In this document: one piece after another, positions 44,378 to 52,719 of the stretch | Position numbering within the stretch: the first letter of the stretch is position 1 | How the letters are laid out: each line of letters begins with the position of its first letter | Source: Chelativorans sp. AA-79 | GTDB taxonomy: Bacteria; Pseudomonadota; Alphaproteobacteria; Rhizobiales; Rhizobiaceae | NCBI RefSeq assembly: GCF_029457495.1 | Contig: NZ_CP120363.1 | Coordinates: 124,001 to 188,000, forward strand | Reading direction: 5' to 3' | DNA length: 64,000 bases | Program-made: the position numbers and the translations under genes | Notes under the pieces: generated by a model | Told to the model about the DNA's origin: nothing | Seen by the model: the letters and a program-made list of their open reading frames with translations, nothing else | Databases searched by the model: none

Positions 44378-45670
44378 TTACCTGCGGTGCGAAGCTACGC
44401 TCGCACCCCTCCCCTGTCGCCGCGGTGGAACGGGTGCCCTTGGCTGGCCGGCAATCGTGCCGTTCAAGGATTCCAGCACCGCATGCATCTTTTCCAGCCG
44501 GTCGCTACTGCGTTGCAGAAGCTTAGACAAGCCTTCATCCGATAACTTGAGCTTCGCAGCCAACCGCGCGACCCGCCCTGCGGCCGCCAGCTCTTTTTCA
44601 AGGAAGTGTTGCGGACGCCGTGTCTCCGGCACCGATGATAATTCTCCGATCTGACGCGCGCGCTGGCGTAGATAGTGCGCCTTCGGATCCTTCAACGTGT
44701 CGCTCAGACCATTCGGACAGCAAGACCGATCGTGGCAGCTCAGCAAGGACCTGGCCCCCTGTGCCGCCATTAAGGCGTCGACCTGTTTCACGCTGAGCAG
44801 GCGATCGAGACCGCCGATCAGCACCCGCTTCTCACGCCCGCCGCCGCCGGTTTGAGGCGGCTTCGCCCAATCGCTGGCATCGAAGCGTTCCTTCTCCGCA
44901 ACGCCATGGCAAATCCCGCCGGCAGCGCCGAAAGCGGCGATGGCGACGCCCACAAGGCCTCCGACACCATCGGCGACAATAGGAACTTCCAGCCTATGAA
45001 AATCCATCATCGCGGCGATGTACCGCCGCAATCCCATCGGGGTGGCGTCAGCGCCGAAGCCGGAGATGCGGAACCACAAATTGTCGAACGGCACATTCTT
45101 CAGTGCCGCTATGAACGCTCTGCGCTGAGCAGGATCACGAAGGGACGCATTCTTGATCATCAACGAGTAGTCGATGCCGATGTGCTTGCCCCCTTCAGCG
45201 TCAAGCGCGCGGCGCAGCGCGGCGGTCGCCTCGCAGTCGAGTGCAAAGAGCTGGTCCGTCGAGCCGTTAAGGACATGCGAGGGTGCCTGCACGGCATGAA
45301 AGCCGTACTTCACCGCAAAGCGGGCTATTTGTCCGATGACGTCCCGGTCCGCGTTCGGTCGCAGATCATCCGCCGTCAAGACACTCTCCGGATTTGCCCA
45401 AGGCGCCGCCCTCGCCGCGCCTCCAAATCGGCCGATCGACGAGAGTTCGGCGACGTTGGTATCCAGGATCAGTTCGCCGCCGGCATCCGAAAGGGCGGTA
45501 AGAAGATCGTGCTGCCTGAGCGCCGCCGACGCTTCCACGACAGCACGGTGAACCATCATCTTCCCCGAGCCCAACAGTGTCTCAAGCTGCCGGTGACCGC
45601 TTGTTCCCAGGCGCAAAAAGTGACCGACCGGTTTTGGCTGGCCATGCAGGTAGACGACGTTCTCGCTCAT
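44378..45670 (-). CDS. Unknown protein, first gene of the RES/Xre operon
   Basis: A 430-residue cytosolic protein from ATG 45670 (SD GGAG). Alternating strands and helices suggest a TIM-barrel-like fold: GGELILDTNVAEL, YGFHAVQAPSHVL, HIGIDYSLMIKNASL, NLWFRISGFGADATPMG, VPIVADGVGGLVGVAIAAFGAAGGICHG. A cysteine cluster LLSCHDRSCCPNG near residue 318 may bind metal. A helical tail with many Lys/Arg follows. I do not recognise the family. It lies 5 bp upstream of the antitoxin gene and behind a good promoter, so it is cotranscribed with the TA pair. It could be cargo of module 2, a third TA component or a nucleic-acid/nucleotide enzyme; all three are inference. Confidence 0.7.
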   Translation of the reverse strand: MSENVVYLHGQPKPVGHFLRLGTSGHRQLETLLGSGKMMVHRAVVEASAALRQHDLLTALSDAGGELILDTNVAELSSIGRFGGAARAAPWANPESVLTADDLRPNADRDVIGQIARFAVKYGFHAVQAPSHVLNGSTDQLFALDCEATAALRRALDAEGGKHIGIDYSLMIKNASLRDPAQRRAFIAALKNVPFDNLWFRISGFGADATPMGLRRYIAAMMDFHRLEVPIVADGVGGLVGVAIAAFGAAGGICHGVAEKERFDASDWAKPPQTGGGGREKRVLIGGLDRLLSVKQVDALMAAQGARSLLSCHDRSCCPNGLSDTLKDPKAHYLRQRARQIGELSSVPETRRPQHFLEKELAAAGRVARLAAKLKLSDEGLSKLLQRSSDRLEKMHAVLESLNGTIAGQPRAPVPPRRQGRGASVASHRR

Positions 45671-45688
45671 GTTCGTGCTCCTGCCCGC

Positions 45689-45717
45689 AATTTACGTTTT
45701 GATTTCACCTATGTCAA
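45689..45717 (-). promoter_or_regulatory. Promoter of the unknown-Xre-RES operon
   Basis: On the minus strand TTGACA (45717-45712), 17 bp and TAAATT (45694-45689) form a near-consensus sigma70-type promoter, followed by a GGAG ribosome site before ATG 45670. The 100 bp beyond it, up to 45821, is probably the old upstream region of the serine recombinase gene now split off by module 4. Confidence 0.7.
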
Positions 45718-45865
45718 GCTAAGAAATCATTATGCAACTCGGGGCTACTGAGATGCGTTCATCCGATCGGTTATCCGTATCTTCTATGTTTGTAAATTCG
45801 GCTTCAATGCGGCTCTCAGGCTGTCATTTGTCACAGTGGACTGCACTGACAGGACAAAGCTGTCT

Positions 45866-47020
45866 TCAGTAGGGGTGACCGGCGCAGTCGAGCGCCCCAG
45901 CAACCAGAAGCGGTGCCAGCACTGGAATTCCCAGGCTTTCGAGGGTTTCGTCAGTTTGAGCGACGAACCGTGCGCTGCGTGGCTGATGATTGAGCATCCG
46001 ACGCAGATCGATCGCAACATCGGCGTTTTCACGGGCGAGCATGGTGATCTTTTCGATTTGGACCGATATTTGCTCGAAATCCCGAGAGAGGACGCCGGCG
46101 CGTGATGCTCCGGTCACCGACGGGCCTGCTGATATCTTCACCGGCTTGAACCCCGCCCGGATCAGCGGCTGCAAGGCCAATGCCGCGACTTTCAAGACGT
46201 TGGCCCGCTCGAGGCGACCCAGCTTCTCGTAAATGCCCCAGCGCCCCACGGCGTGGCGATAGGGCAGACCTGCAGCCGCCCACGCCGCCTCGATCTTCGG
46301 GCGTGCCGGATCCTTCATGCGACGCGGCCGGCAGATCTCATCAATCACGCCTCGTAGAACGCGAAGCCAAAGACCACCGTGAACATTGCGGCCACCAGGC
46401 AATTGTACCCTGCCCTTCGTAATGGCCTGCAGGGTCAGGCCGTCGAGCGAGGCGAGTTCTGCAGCAGCTTCTTGGGGAACTGGATATTCGGATTGCTCGG
46501 CGGGACTGGCAGCCTGCAGCAGGACGCCATGCTCCGGACAACTCGCCATCCAGTTCGCTCGCCAGTGTAGACGGCCAAACCTCTGCCTATCTCTCCGCAG
46601 GCAGTCAATGCATCCGATCATCTTACCGCCGGCGAGATCTCCGGAAAGCCAAGGGAGCCACCAAGCATCCCGCACCGGGCGCACCCGCAGGGCTGGGTTT
46701 TCGAAAGCACCGAATTGACAACAATAGGAGGGAAAGATGTCATTTTGCGGCGCCAGCCTGTCCAGCAGATAGGGTACGTAGGCCGCCATTGTCATTGCCC
46801 GGATTCGACCGGAAGCCACACCGGTGCGTTCCGCCAGCTTCCTGATCAAGGCGGCGGATGGCCAGAAATCGACCAGCCGGATATCCAGCCTCTTGATCCT
46901 CAAGGCGGCCTCAGCGAATTCGCCGGCGCCCATGTCATATGCATCTGCGAGCCGCCATAGCCATGACGACAGAGCTTCTAGCGGCAATGGCTGAGGATGT
47001 ATTGGCAGCCTCGTCGCCAT
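45866..47020 (-). CDS. tniQ: TniQ target-selection protein, module 4
   Basis: A 384-residue TniQ protein, the longest intact one here: IHPQPLPLEALSSWLWRLADAYDM at the N-terminus, zinc-type motif CIDCLRRDRQRFGRLHWRANWMASCPEHG, and an all-helical C-terminal part. Full-length compared with Tn5053 TniQ (about 400). It starts 2 bp after the tniB stop. The protein ends only about 33 bp from the left transposon terminus. It differs strongly from TniQ of modules 2 and 3. Confidence 0.9.
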   Translation of the reverse strand: MATRLPIHPQPLPLEALSSWLWRLADAYDMGAGEFAEAALRIKRLDIRLVDFWPSAALIRKLAERTGVASGRIRAMTMAAYVPYLLDRLAPQNDIFPSYCCQFGAFENPALRVRPVRDAWWLPWLSGDLAGGKMIGCIDCLRRDRQRFGRLHWRANWMASCPEHGVLLQAASPAEQSEYPVPQEAAAELASLDGLTLQAITKGRVQLPGGRNVHGGLWLRVLRGVIDEICRPRRMKDPARPKIEAAWAAAGLPYRHAVGRWGIYEKLGRLERANVLKVAALALQPLIRAGFKPVKISAGPSVTGASRAGVLSRDFEQISVQIEKITMLARENADVAIDLRRMLNHQPRSARFVAQTDETLESLGIPVLAPLLVAGALDCAGHPY

Positions 47021-47022
47021 CG

Positions 47023-47931
47023 TCAGGTCAGCAGCTTCTCAGTCAGGCGCCGCCGCTCTGCCGGACCGTAATATTTCATCAGTTGGAGTGACCGCTGATT
47101 GATCGCCTCCTCTCCACTTTCCACCGCAGCGACAGCCGCCGAACGCAGAAGAGCAGCGATTTCGCCGATTGTCCCGCCGGTGCGAGCCAAGACCCAGCGC
47201 TGCAGGTCGGCCGAGTTGAGAAATGAGGGTTTTCGAAGCGGAAACGTCGCCACAAAACTCTGGATCAGCCGGCTGAGCTCGTCACCCTCCTCCCATACCG
47301 GCAGGATGATCGGATGGAACCGGTTCTCAAGCTGCGGATCGGTACGGATGGCGAGGTAGGCGTCCCGGGTCCCTGCCCCCACGACCGGGATCCGCAATTC
47401 GTTGCCGAGGAAACGCAGCAAATTGAGGAACTCACGCTGCGCCGGCGACGTACCGGCGAGAATGTTGTGCAGCTCGTCAATGATGAGGACCTTGGTGCCC
47501 ACCCTTTTGAGAATGGACAACGCCTGCGCCTCGAGATCATGCTTGCGGGCGGTTCTCCGGACCGGCGCTCCCAGGACCTCCAGGAGATGCTGGTAGAACC
47601 GCGCAACACCCGGATCGGTCAGCATCTGCACGACGACAACGGGAATGTCTTCCTCGTCACGGCCGGGCAAGGCCGCTGGCGTATGATCCCGTCGAAACTT
47701 CTCGACAATCATCGATTTTCCGTTGTTGGTCGGCCCCAGCAGGAGAAAGCACTGCGGTCGAACGCGTCCGGGCTCGTTCTCTATGGCCGTGCGAAGTAGA
47801 TCGAGTGCGGCTTGTGCATGGGGATAGCCAATCCACCACTGCCCCCGGATGAACGCAATTCTTTGGGCGTCGTCTTCCGCGGCAACCGTTCGCAGGTCTG
47901 GAGCAAGGTGGTTGAGATCCGTTGTCACCAT
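47023..47931 (-). CDS. tniB: TniB AAA+ ATPase, module 4
   Basis: 302 residues with Walker A GPTNNGKS, Walker B VLIIDELHNIL and a sensor region VVGAGTRDAYLAI, in the order typical of TniB. It matches the Tn5053/Tn402 type more than the other TniB proteins in this window. It overlaps tniA by 7 bp and precedes tniQ. It is the ATP-dependent target-DNA-binding regulator of the transposase. Confidence 0.93.
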   Translation of the reverse strand: MVTTDLNHLAPDLRTVAAEDDAQRIAFIRGQWWIGYPHAQAALDLLRTAIENEPGRVRPQCFLLLGPTNNGKSMIVEKFRRDHTPAALPGRDEEDIPVVVVQMLTDPGVARFYQHLLEVLGAPVRRTARKHDLEAQALSILKRVGTKVLIIDELHNILAGTSPAQREFLNLLRFLGNELRIPVVGAGTRDAYLAIRTDPQLENRFHPIILPVWEEGDELSRLIQSFVATFPLRKPSFLNSADLQRWVLARTGGTIGEIAALLRSAAVAAVESGEEAINQRSLQLMKYYGPAERRRLTEKLLT

Positions 47932-49652
47932 TTTTCCACCGGAAATGGCGGTGGGACGGTAGCCAGATCATCACCGTCGCTTTCATTTCCGATGGTCGGC
48001 AGAGCAACCACACAATCCACCGGCGCCTCGGGGGTTGGAGTCTGTCGCGCCAACTGCCGCCGCGCCGCTCTGGATTTCCGTGCCGCGGCTTTCACCAGCC
48101 CGCGCTGCTGCTCTACCGTCCTGAAGATAACCTCTTCATCGACCTCGGCCCGACCGCCAGCCTTGATCATTCGAACGGCCTGGCGATGCTCAAAAAGCGA
48201 GATTCCGGGCCGCTCCAGACGCCGGCAGGGCACTTTCACATAGCTGCGGCCGTCTGGCTCGAGCACGAAAATCTGCGACAGGTCGCGGGGATCGCGGCGG
48301 ATCAGGAAGGATCGGCAGCGATCCCGGTTTGCGATCCATGGGCGCAGAACGTCGGAATAGTAGGTGATGTAGTCGAGCGTGAAGCCATCCCGTTGGATCG
48401 TTCGTCGCACCACCGGAAGGAAATCGACCAGAAATTCCCGGCCATTGCCGACTGCTCGCGGGGCACCATGCTCGGCAATGCCGCGCTTCCACCGTGCCAG
48501 CGGCGGTTCCATGATCCCTTCGTGGACCTCTTGATGATATCGACCGGTGATCGCCAGAGCCAGCCAATGCTCCAGTTCGGACAGGGTCAGAACCGCTGCA
48601 GCGTCGCTGTCATAGGTCCCACGTTCGGCCGGATTCGAGAACGTCGTACCCGGCAGATCGTGCACCAGGCCCATCAATGTGCCGATCAGGCGTTCGATCA
48701 CGCCGCCAAAATGCGGTTGGCCCTTCGGACGGTACTCCAGGTCGATCCCATGCTGCTGACAACCGCGTGCAAGAGCTTCGCCATGAAACTCCGCCGCGTT
48801 GTCGAGATGCAGGAGACGCGGAATACCGGCGATGGGCCACTCGGTATCCAGACCGAGACCTTCGAGATAAGATTGCTTCTCGATGCCGGTGTGAGCGAGG
48901 CACAATCCAACGCTGGTGGCCGATGGGGCTTCGAACGAGACCAGAAAGCCGGTGATGCAACGGCTATAGACGTCAATCGCCACCGTCAGCCACGGCCGCC
49001 CGACCGGCAAGCGGCTGACTTCGTCCACCAGGATGATATCGATCGGCGTGTGGTCGATTTGAACAACATCAAGAGGTGCGTGCGATATCGGTCCATGTCC
49101 GGCTGCCGAGGTCAACCGTCGTGCGGAAGTGCTGCCTGGGCCCTCACGGCGGCGGGCAACCTCTTCGGCGCGAATAGTCTCAAGACGGCGGCGGATGGTT
49201 TTCGCGGATGGAGCCACCAATCCGGCCTTCTTGCAGCGAAGTTGAACTTCCTCGACGAGCCGAACGATCCGACGCTTTTGCCGCGTCAGGTAGGTGTCGT
49301 AGATTGCAGCGGTGACAATGTCGTCGACGCGGGCCGGCATTCTCGATCTGCCTCGGCCGCCGGATGGCTTTCCCGGAGCCAGAGAACTCATCACTCCACC
49401 CGATGCCCGGAAACGAGCGACGAGTGCGTATATGGTTCGAGAGCTGATCCCCAAAAGATCGGCTGCGGCTCGCGCATCGACGGCTGAGACAACTTCCTGG
49501 GCCGCCAGGGGCGCTATCACGGGATAGCGGCGTTGCGCCTCCTGTCGTGCCTGGGCGGACAGCGAAAGCGTACCGCGTTCGGCAATCCGATCAGCATCTT
49601 CCTTCAGCTCTGCCAAAGGCCCTCTCTCACGCGCCACCCGAATCGCAGACAT
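47925..49652 (-). CDS. tniA: TniA/TnsB-like DDE transposase, module 4
   Basis: 575 residues from ATG 49652 (MSAIRVARERGPLAEL); a TTG at 49694 is the alternative. The N-terminal helices include VSAVDARAAADLLGISSRTIYALVARF. The rve core has Asp in VVQIDHTPIDIILVDE, Asp in LHLDNAAEF and Glu in GGVIERLIGTLMG, followed by the Mu-C-type barrel (IFVLEPDGRSYVKVPC). All catalytic residues are present and no frameshift is seen. It catalyses end cleavage and strand transfer for module 4. Confidence 0.93.
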   Translation of the reverse strand: MSAIRVARERGPLAELKEDADRIAERGTLSLSAQARQEAQRRYPVIAPLAAQEVVSAVDARAAADLLGISSRTIYALVARFRASGGVMSSLAPGKPSGGRGRSRMPARVDDIVTAAIYDTYLTRQKRRIVRLVEEVQLRCKKAGLVAPSAKTIRRRLETIRAEEVARRREGPGSTSARRLTSAAGHGPISHAPLDVVQIDHTPIDIILVDEVSRLPVGRPWLTVAIDVYSRCITGFLVSFEAPSATSVGLCLAHTGIEKQSYLEGLGLDTEWPIAGIPRLLHLDNAAEFHGEALARGCQQHGIDLEYRPKGQPHFGGVIERLIGTLMGLVHDLPGTTFSNPAERGTYDSDAAAVLTLSELEHWLALAITGRYHQEVHEGIMEPPLARWKRGIAEHGAPRAVGNGREFLVDFLPVVRRTIQRDGFTLDYITYYSDVLRPWIANRDRCRSFLIRRDPRDLSQIFVLEPDGRSYVKVPCRRLERPGISLFEHRQAVRMIKAGGRAEVDEEVIFRTVEQQRGLVKAAARKSRAARRQLARQTPTPEAPVDCVVALPTIGNESDGDDLATVPPPFPVEKW

Positions 49653-49794
49653 TGAAGGGAAGTATGGGCAATTTATGCTATATAGTGAAGACAACTATGG
49701 GGAATCAGGGGCCGACGGGTGTGACCATGGCCATCGCTAAGGTATTGATTTTCTGCGTTCCGCATTGAAGCTAACTTTGACAAATGACACTCAA

Positions 49795-50733
49795 ATGGCC
49801 AGTCCACGCACCCAGCCCCTCTCCCCTCCCCTTCCGCGCCGCCTGATCGGCTATGCACGGGTTTCGACCGAGGACCAGCTCAACGATGCCCAGGTCGACG
49901 AACTCAAGGCCAGCGGCTGCCGCGTCGTTCACCAGGAGCATGGATCCGGCGCCTCGCGCTCAAGGCCGGTGCTGGGCAAGCTGATACGCGAGATCGCCGC
50001 CGGCGACGTTCTCGTCGTCGTGCGGCTCGATCGTCTCGCCCGCTCCGTCAGTCACTTGCTGGAGGTCATCGAGCAACTGGAGGCGCGCGGCGCACACTTC
50101 CGCTCGCTGCGCGACCCGATCGACACCTCGACGCCACAGGGCATGTTCTCGCTACAAGTGCTCGGGGCGGTCGCCCAGCTCGAGCGCGCGCTGATCGCCG
50201 AACGCACCAAGGCGGGCATGAAGGCGGCCAAAGCGCGCGGCCGGCTGGCCGGCAATCCCGGGCTTCGCGAACGCCGCCCCGAAGCCGTCCGGGCGATATC
50301 CGCGGCACGCCAGCGCGCCTACATCGACGATCTCATCACCTCGGCGCAAACCTGGCTTCCGACCGTGCGCCGCTTGCGGCCTCAACACAGCTGGGACGAC
50401 GTGGTGCGGGTGTTGAACCGAAAAGGGCACGACTGGACGATCGAGCGGCTGCGGCGCGCGGTGCATCGGCTGGTGCGCGAGCGCATCGCCGAGCCCGCGC
50501 TGATCAAACGCGCCCCGCGCCGGCCGCCGGAGGACCGGTTGATGACCCTCGTCGCCGGTATCGCGATCGCCGACCCGGACCTTACCCTGCTCGAGATCGG
50601 CGCCCAGCTGGAACGGATGCACGAACGCACGCCGCGTGGCGGGCGCCAATGGCAACCCTCCTCGGTCAAGGCGCTGCTGGACCGGGCGCGTCGGCTCGGG
50701 CTCGTGGTGCCCGATCCAGCGCGTCGGTCATGA
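49795..50733 (+). CDS. Serine recombinase (resolvase/invertase family) with long C-terminus
   Basis: 312 residues from ATG 49795 (MASPRTQPLS). The catalytic domain has the nucleophile in RLIGYARVSTEDQ, VVVRLDRLARSVSHL and GAVAQLERALIAERTKAGM. A C-terminal part of about 160 residues follows (SWDDVVRVLNRKGHDWTIERLRRAVHRL), longer than the usual 45-residue helix-turn-helix of resolvases. The start is only 5 bp from the terminus of module 4. The 3' end overlaps the 3' end of tniQ of module 3 on the other strand by 68 bp. It likely resolves cointegrates of module 3. An upstream res site would have been displaced to the left of module 4. Confidence 0.9.
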   Translation: MASPRTQPLSPPLPRRLIGYARVSTEDQLNDAQVDELKASGCRVVHQEHGSGASRSRPVLGKLIREIAAGDVLVVVRLDRLARSVSHLLEVIEQLEARGAHFRSLRDPIDTSTPQGMFSLQVLGAVAQLERALIAERTKAGMKAAKARGRLAGNPGLRERRPEAVRAISAARQRAYIDDLITSAQTWLPTVRRLRPQHSWDDVVRVLNRKGHDWTIERLRRAVHRLVRERIAEPALIKRAPRRPPEDRLMTLVAGIAIADPDLTLLEIGAQLERMHERTPRGGRQWQPSSVKALLDRARRLGLVVPDPARRS

Positions 50734-51799
50734 GGCGCGCCAGCGCGTGCTCTCGCACAGCCCGGTCAGCGCCCTGCATGGCCTTCCATTCAGCGCTGGC
50801 GAGGATCTCGTCGGCCAATGCGCGATATTCGGCGTCCGAGCGCGGCTTGTACGTCACGACGGGGCGCTCGACATTCTGCGGCCGACGCACGACCCGGCGC
50901 GCGGCAGAGGGCGCCAGATCGTCTTGCGCGAATTTTTCCGCCAGAAAGACGGGCGGCGGCCCGATGCGGCTTCTGGCATCGGCCAAGTCCAGCAGCCGGG
51001 CGATCCCGAACAGGGTCAGCATGCGGCCTGACAATCCAGCGGTGGCGAGCGGCTCGGTGCAATCGACCGGCATGTCTTGGGCGCTCGGGCGCGGCTTTCC
51101 CATCCATGCGATGAATGGCTTCCCGTCCGGCTGCGACGGCGACCACAACAGCCGCGCGGCGCGCATGATGTTGCCGGCCATCGCGCCCTGTGGCTCCTTG
51201 TCGACGGCCAACGCCACGGTCTCGGCGAGTTCAAGCAGGAAGCTTTGTCGCCCCGAAACGGCCATGCCAGCACGCCCGAAAGACACGGGAGCCGAACAGA
51301 TTCCGCAGACCAGACGCCCCCTCCCCTCTCGGCAATCGAAGCGGAATCCCGTGCGGGCAAAGCAATGCCGACACGTGTCCTGCAGCGGGATCAGATGCCG
51401 AAAACAGACAATTGCTTCGACCCGAGACCACACGCCGCGAAGATAGTGATCCCGGCCGGCAGCACCGTCCTCGTCGAGGCAGGCGGGACAGACGCCCTGG
51501 TGCCAGCGATCGTGGACGTACCAGCCTTCGGTGCGCCCCTGCTGCCGTAGAGCCATCCGGGCAAGTCGGGCCGTATCCATTCGGCAGGCGCGGGCCCACA
51601 GCAAGATCATTGCGTGGCCGGGATCGAAGTCCCGCCCTGTCAAACCGGCTCGCCCGCCGAAAGCGACGTCCGGGCCGAGCCAGCTTTCTATGTCGTGCAA
51701 CGTGCATCCGTAGCGGCAGGCCACCCGCACCTGCCAGGAGGAGAACAACTCATCGTCGAATGGCCGCGGCGCGAGGGGCAGCACGCGGATCGGTGTCAC
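50666..51799 (-). CDS. tniQ: TniQ target-selection protein, module 3
   Basis: 377 residues from GTG 51799, which overlaps the tniB stop (GTGA); the longer frame to 51898 is a shadow of tniB. It has LPLAPRPFDDELFSSWQVRVACRYGC and the zinc-type motifs CPACLDEDGA, CFRHLIPLQDTCRHC and CGICSAP. It is a paralogue of module 2 TniQ but keeps the C-terminal 35 residues (REHALARLMTDAL). The 3' end overlaps the serine recombinase gene in antisense by 68 bp, so the two genes have evolved as a unit. Confidence 0.9.
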   Translation of the reverse strand: MTPIRVLPLAPRPFDDELFSSWQVRVACRYGCTLHDIESWLGPDVAFGGRAGLTGRDFDPGHAMILLWARACRMDTARLARMALRQQGRTEGWYVHDRWHQGVCPACLDEDGAAGRDHYLRGVWSRVEAIVCFRHLIPLQDTCRHCFARTGFRFDCREGRGRLVCGICSAPVSFGRAGMAVSGRQSFLLELAETVALAVDKEPQGAMAGNIMRAARLLWSPSQPDGKPFIAWMGKPRPSAQDMPVDCTEPLATAGLSGRMLTLFGIARLLDLADARSRIGPPPVFLAEKFAQDDLAPSAARRVVRRPQNVERPVVTYKPRSDAEYRALADEILASAEWKAMQGADRAVREHALARLMTDALDRAPRARADAPGPAAP

Positions 51800-52719
51800 C
51801 GGCTCGCACGGGGATGGAGCCCCTTTTCCATGTGGCGCGTCATCGTCACAAGTGGCAGGACGAGATCGTCCCCGTCGAAACTGTCGACGGTGATGCACTC
51901 GCTGCCACTGCGGATCGCCTCGACCGCCACTGTCTCCATCAGACGAAAGATCCTCACCGTCACGCCGTCGGTCAGACCGAGCACCTTTCGGCGGACGGCA
52001 GCCGTCCCCAATTCCGACGCACGGCGCAGCGGCAAGATCCCGCCCAGGCTCGACAGAAGCTGGGAGAGCTGGGAATTATCGGCCCAGCGGTCGAGGTGGA
52101 AGGCTTCGAAACGCTCGGCAAGCTGAGGATCGGTCAGCAGCGCCTGCCGGGCCAGATTAGTCCCGGCGCAGATCAGGGGGACCTTCAGGTCGTTAGCGAG
52201 AAAACGGATGACGTTGAGAAAAATGCGCTGCTGGCGGAAGCTGCCAGCAAGCATGGCGTGGATCTCGTCGATGATCAGCATGCGCACGGACATGCTGCGC
52301 AACAGGCTCCGGCAGACCTCCTTCAGGCGATAAGTGGAGTCCGTCATTGGCCCCGGCGCGCCGAGCGCGCTGAGAAGTTCGCCATAGACATCCCTCTCCA
52401 GCGGTTCGGCCGGCATCTGCATGGCCACGACGGGCATGCTGGTGATGCCTGTCCCGCGGTCGAAACTGGCCGGATGATCGCGCAGGAATTTGCGGATGAT
52501 CTTGGTCTTGCCCATGCCGGTGTCGCCATAAAGCAGCAGGCAGGGCATGCGGTCGCGCGCGGGATAGGACAGCAAGTCCTCCAGCCTAGCCAGTGCTGCG
52601 TGCGCCTGGGCGGTCTCCAGCCAGCGGTCCGCCCGGATCCAGGCAATCCGTTCGGCGTCGCCAAGCGCGGCATGCGGCCGATAGGTCGGCAGCAGATGCG
52701 GATAGTCGCTCAAGACCAT
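51796..52719 (-). CDS. tniB: TniB AAA+ ATPase, module 3
   Basis: 307 residues from ATG 52719 (MVLSDYPHLLPTYRPH). Walker A GDTGMGKT, Walker B MLIIDEIHAMLAG, sensor LICAGTNLARQALL and a helical lid are present. The start lies 10 bp inside tniA, and the stop overlaps tniQ by four bases, so the three genes are tightly coupled. Closest relative in the window is module 2 TniB. Confidence 0.93.
   Translation of the reverse strand: MVLSDYPHLLPTYRPHAALGDAERIAWIRADRWLETAQAHAALARLEDLLSYPARDRMPCLLLYGDTGMGKTKIIRKFLRDHPASFDRGTGITSMPVVAMQMPAEPLERDVYGELLSALGAPGPMTDSTYRLKEVCRSLLRSMSVRMLIIDEIHAMLAGSFRQQRIFLNVIRFLANDLKVPLICAGTNLARQALLTDPQLAERFEAFHLDRWADNSQLSQLLSSLGGILPLRRASELGTAAVRRKVLGLTDGVTVRIFRLMETVAVEAIRSGSECITVDSFDGDDLVLPLVTMTRHMEKGLHPRASR

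Larger units (their letters stand above)
45822..49789 (-). mobile_element. TniABQ transposon, module 4 (Tn5053/Tn402-like)
   Basis: Terminal inverted repeats TGTCATTTGTCA at 45822-45833 and TGACAAATGACA at 49778-49789 bound exactly three genes, tniA-tniB-tniQ, on the minus strand. The TGTCATTT start is like that of Tn5053/Tn402 elements. No cargo and no own resolvase are present. No exact 5-bp target duplication is seen (CAGGC on the left, CTCAA on the right). The right end lies 5 bp before the ATG of a serine recombinase gene. Confidence 0.88.

Noticed and set aside
47922..49487. 521-residue plus-strand frame
   Set aside because: Antisense shadow of tniA in module 4.
45822..49797. Exact 5-bp target duplication around module 4
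   Set aside because: CAGGC and CTCAA do not match; only the terminal inverted repeats are solid.
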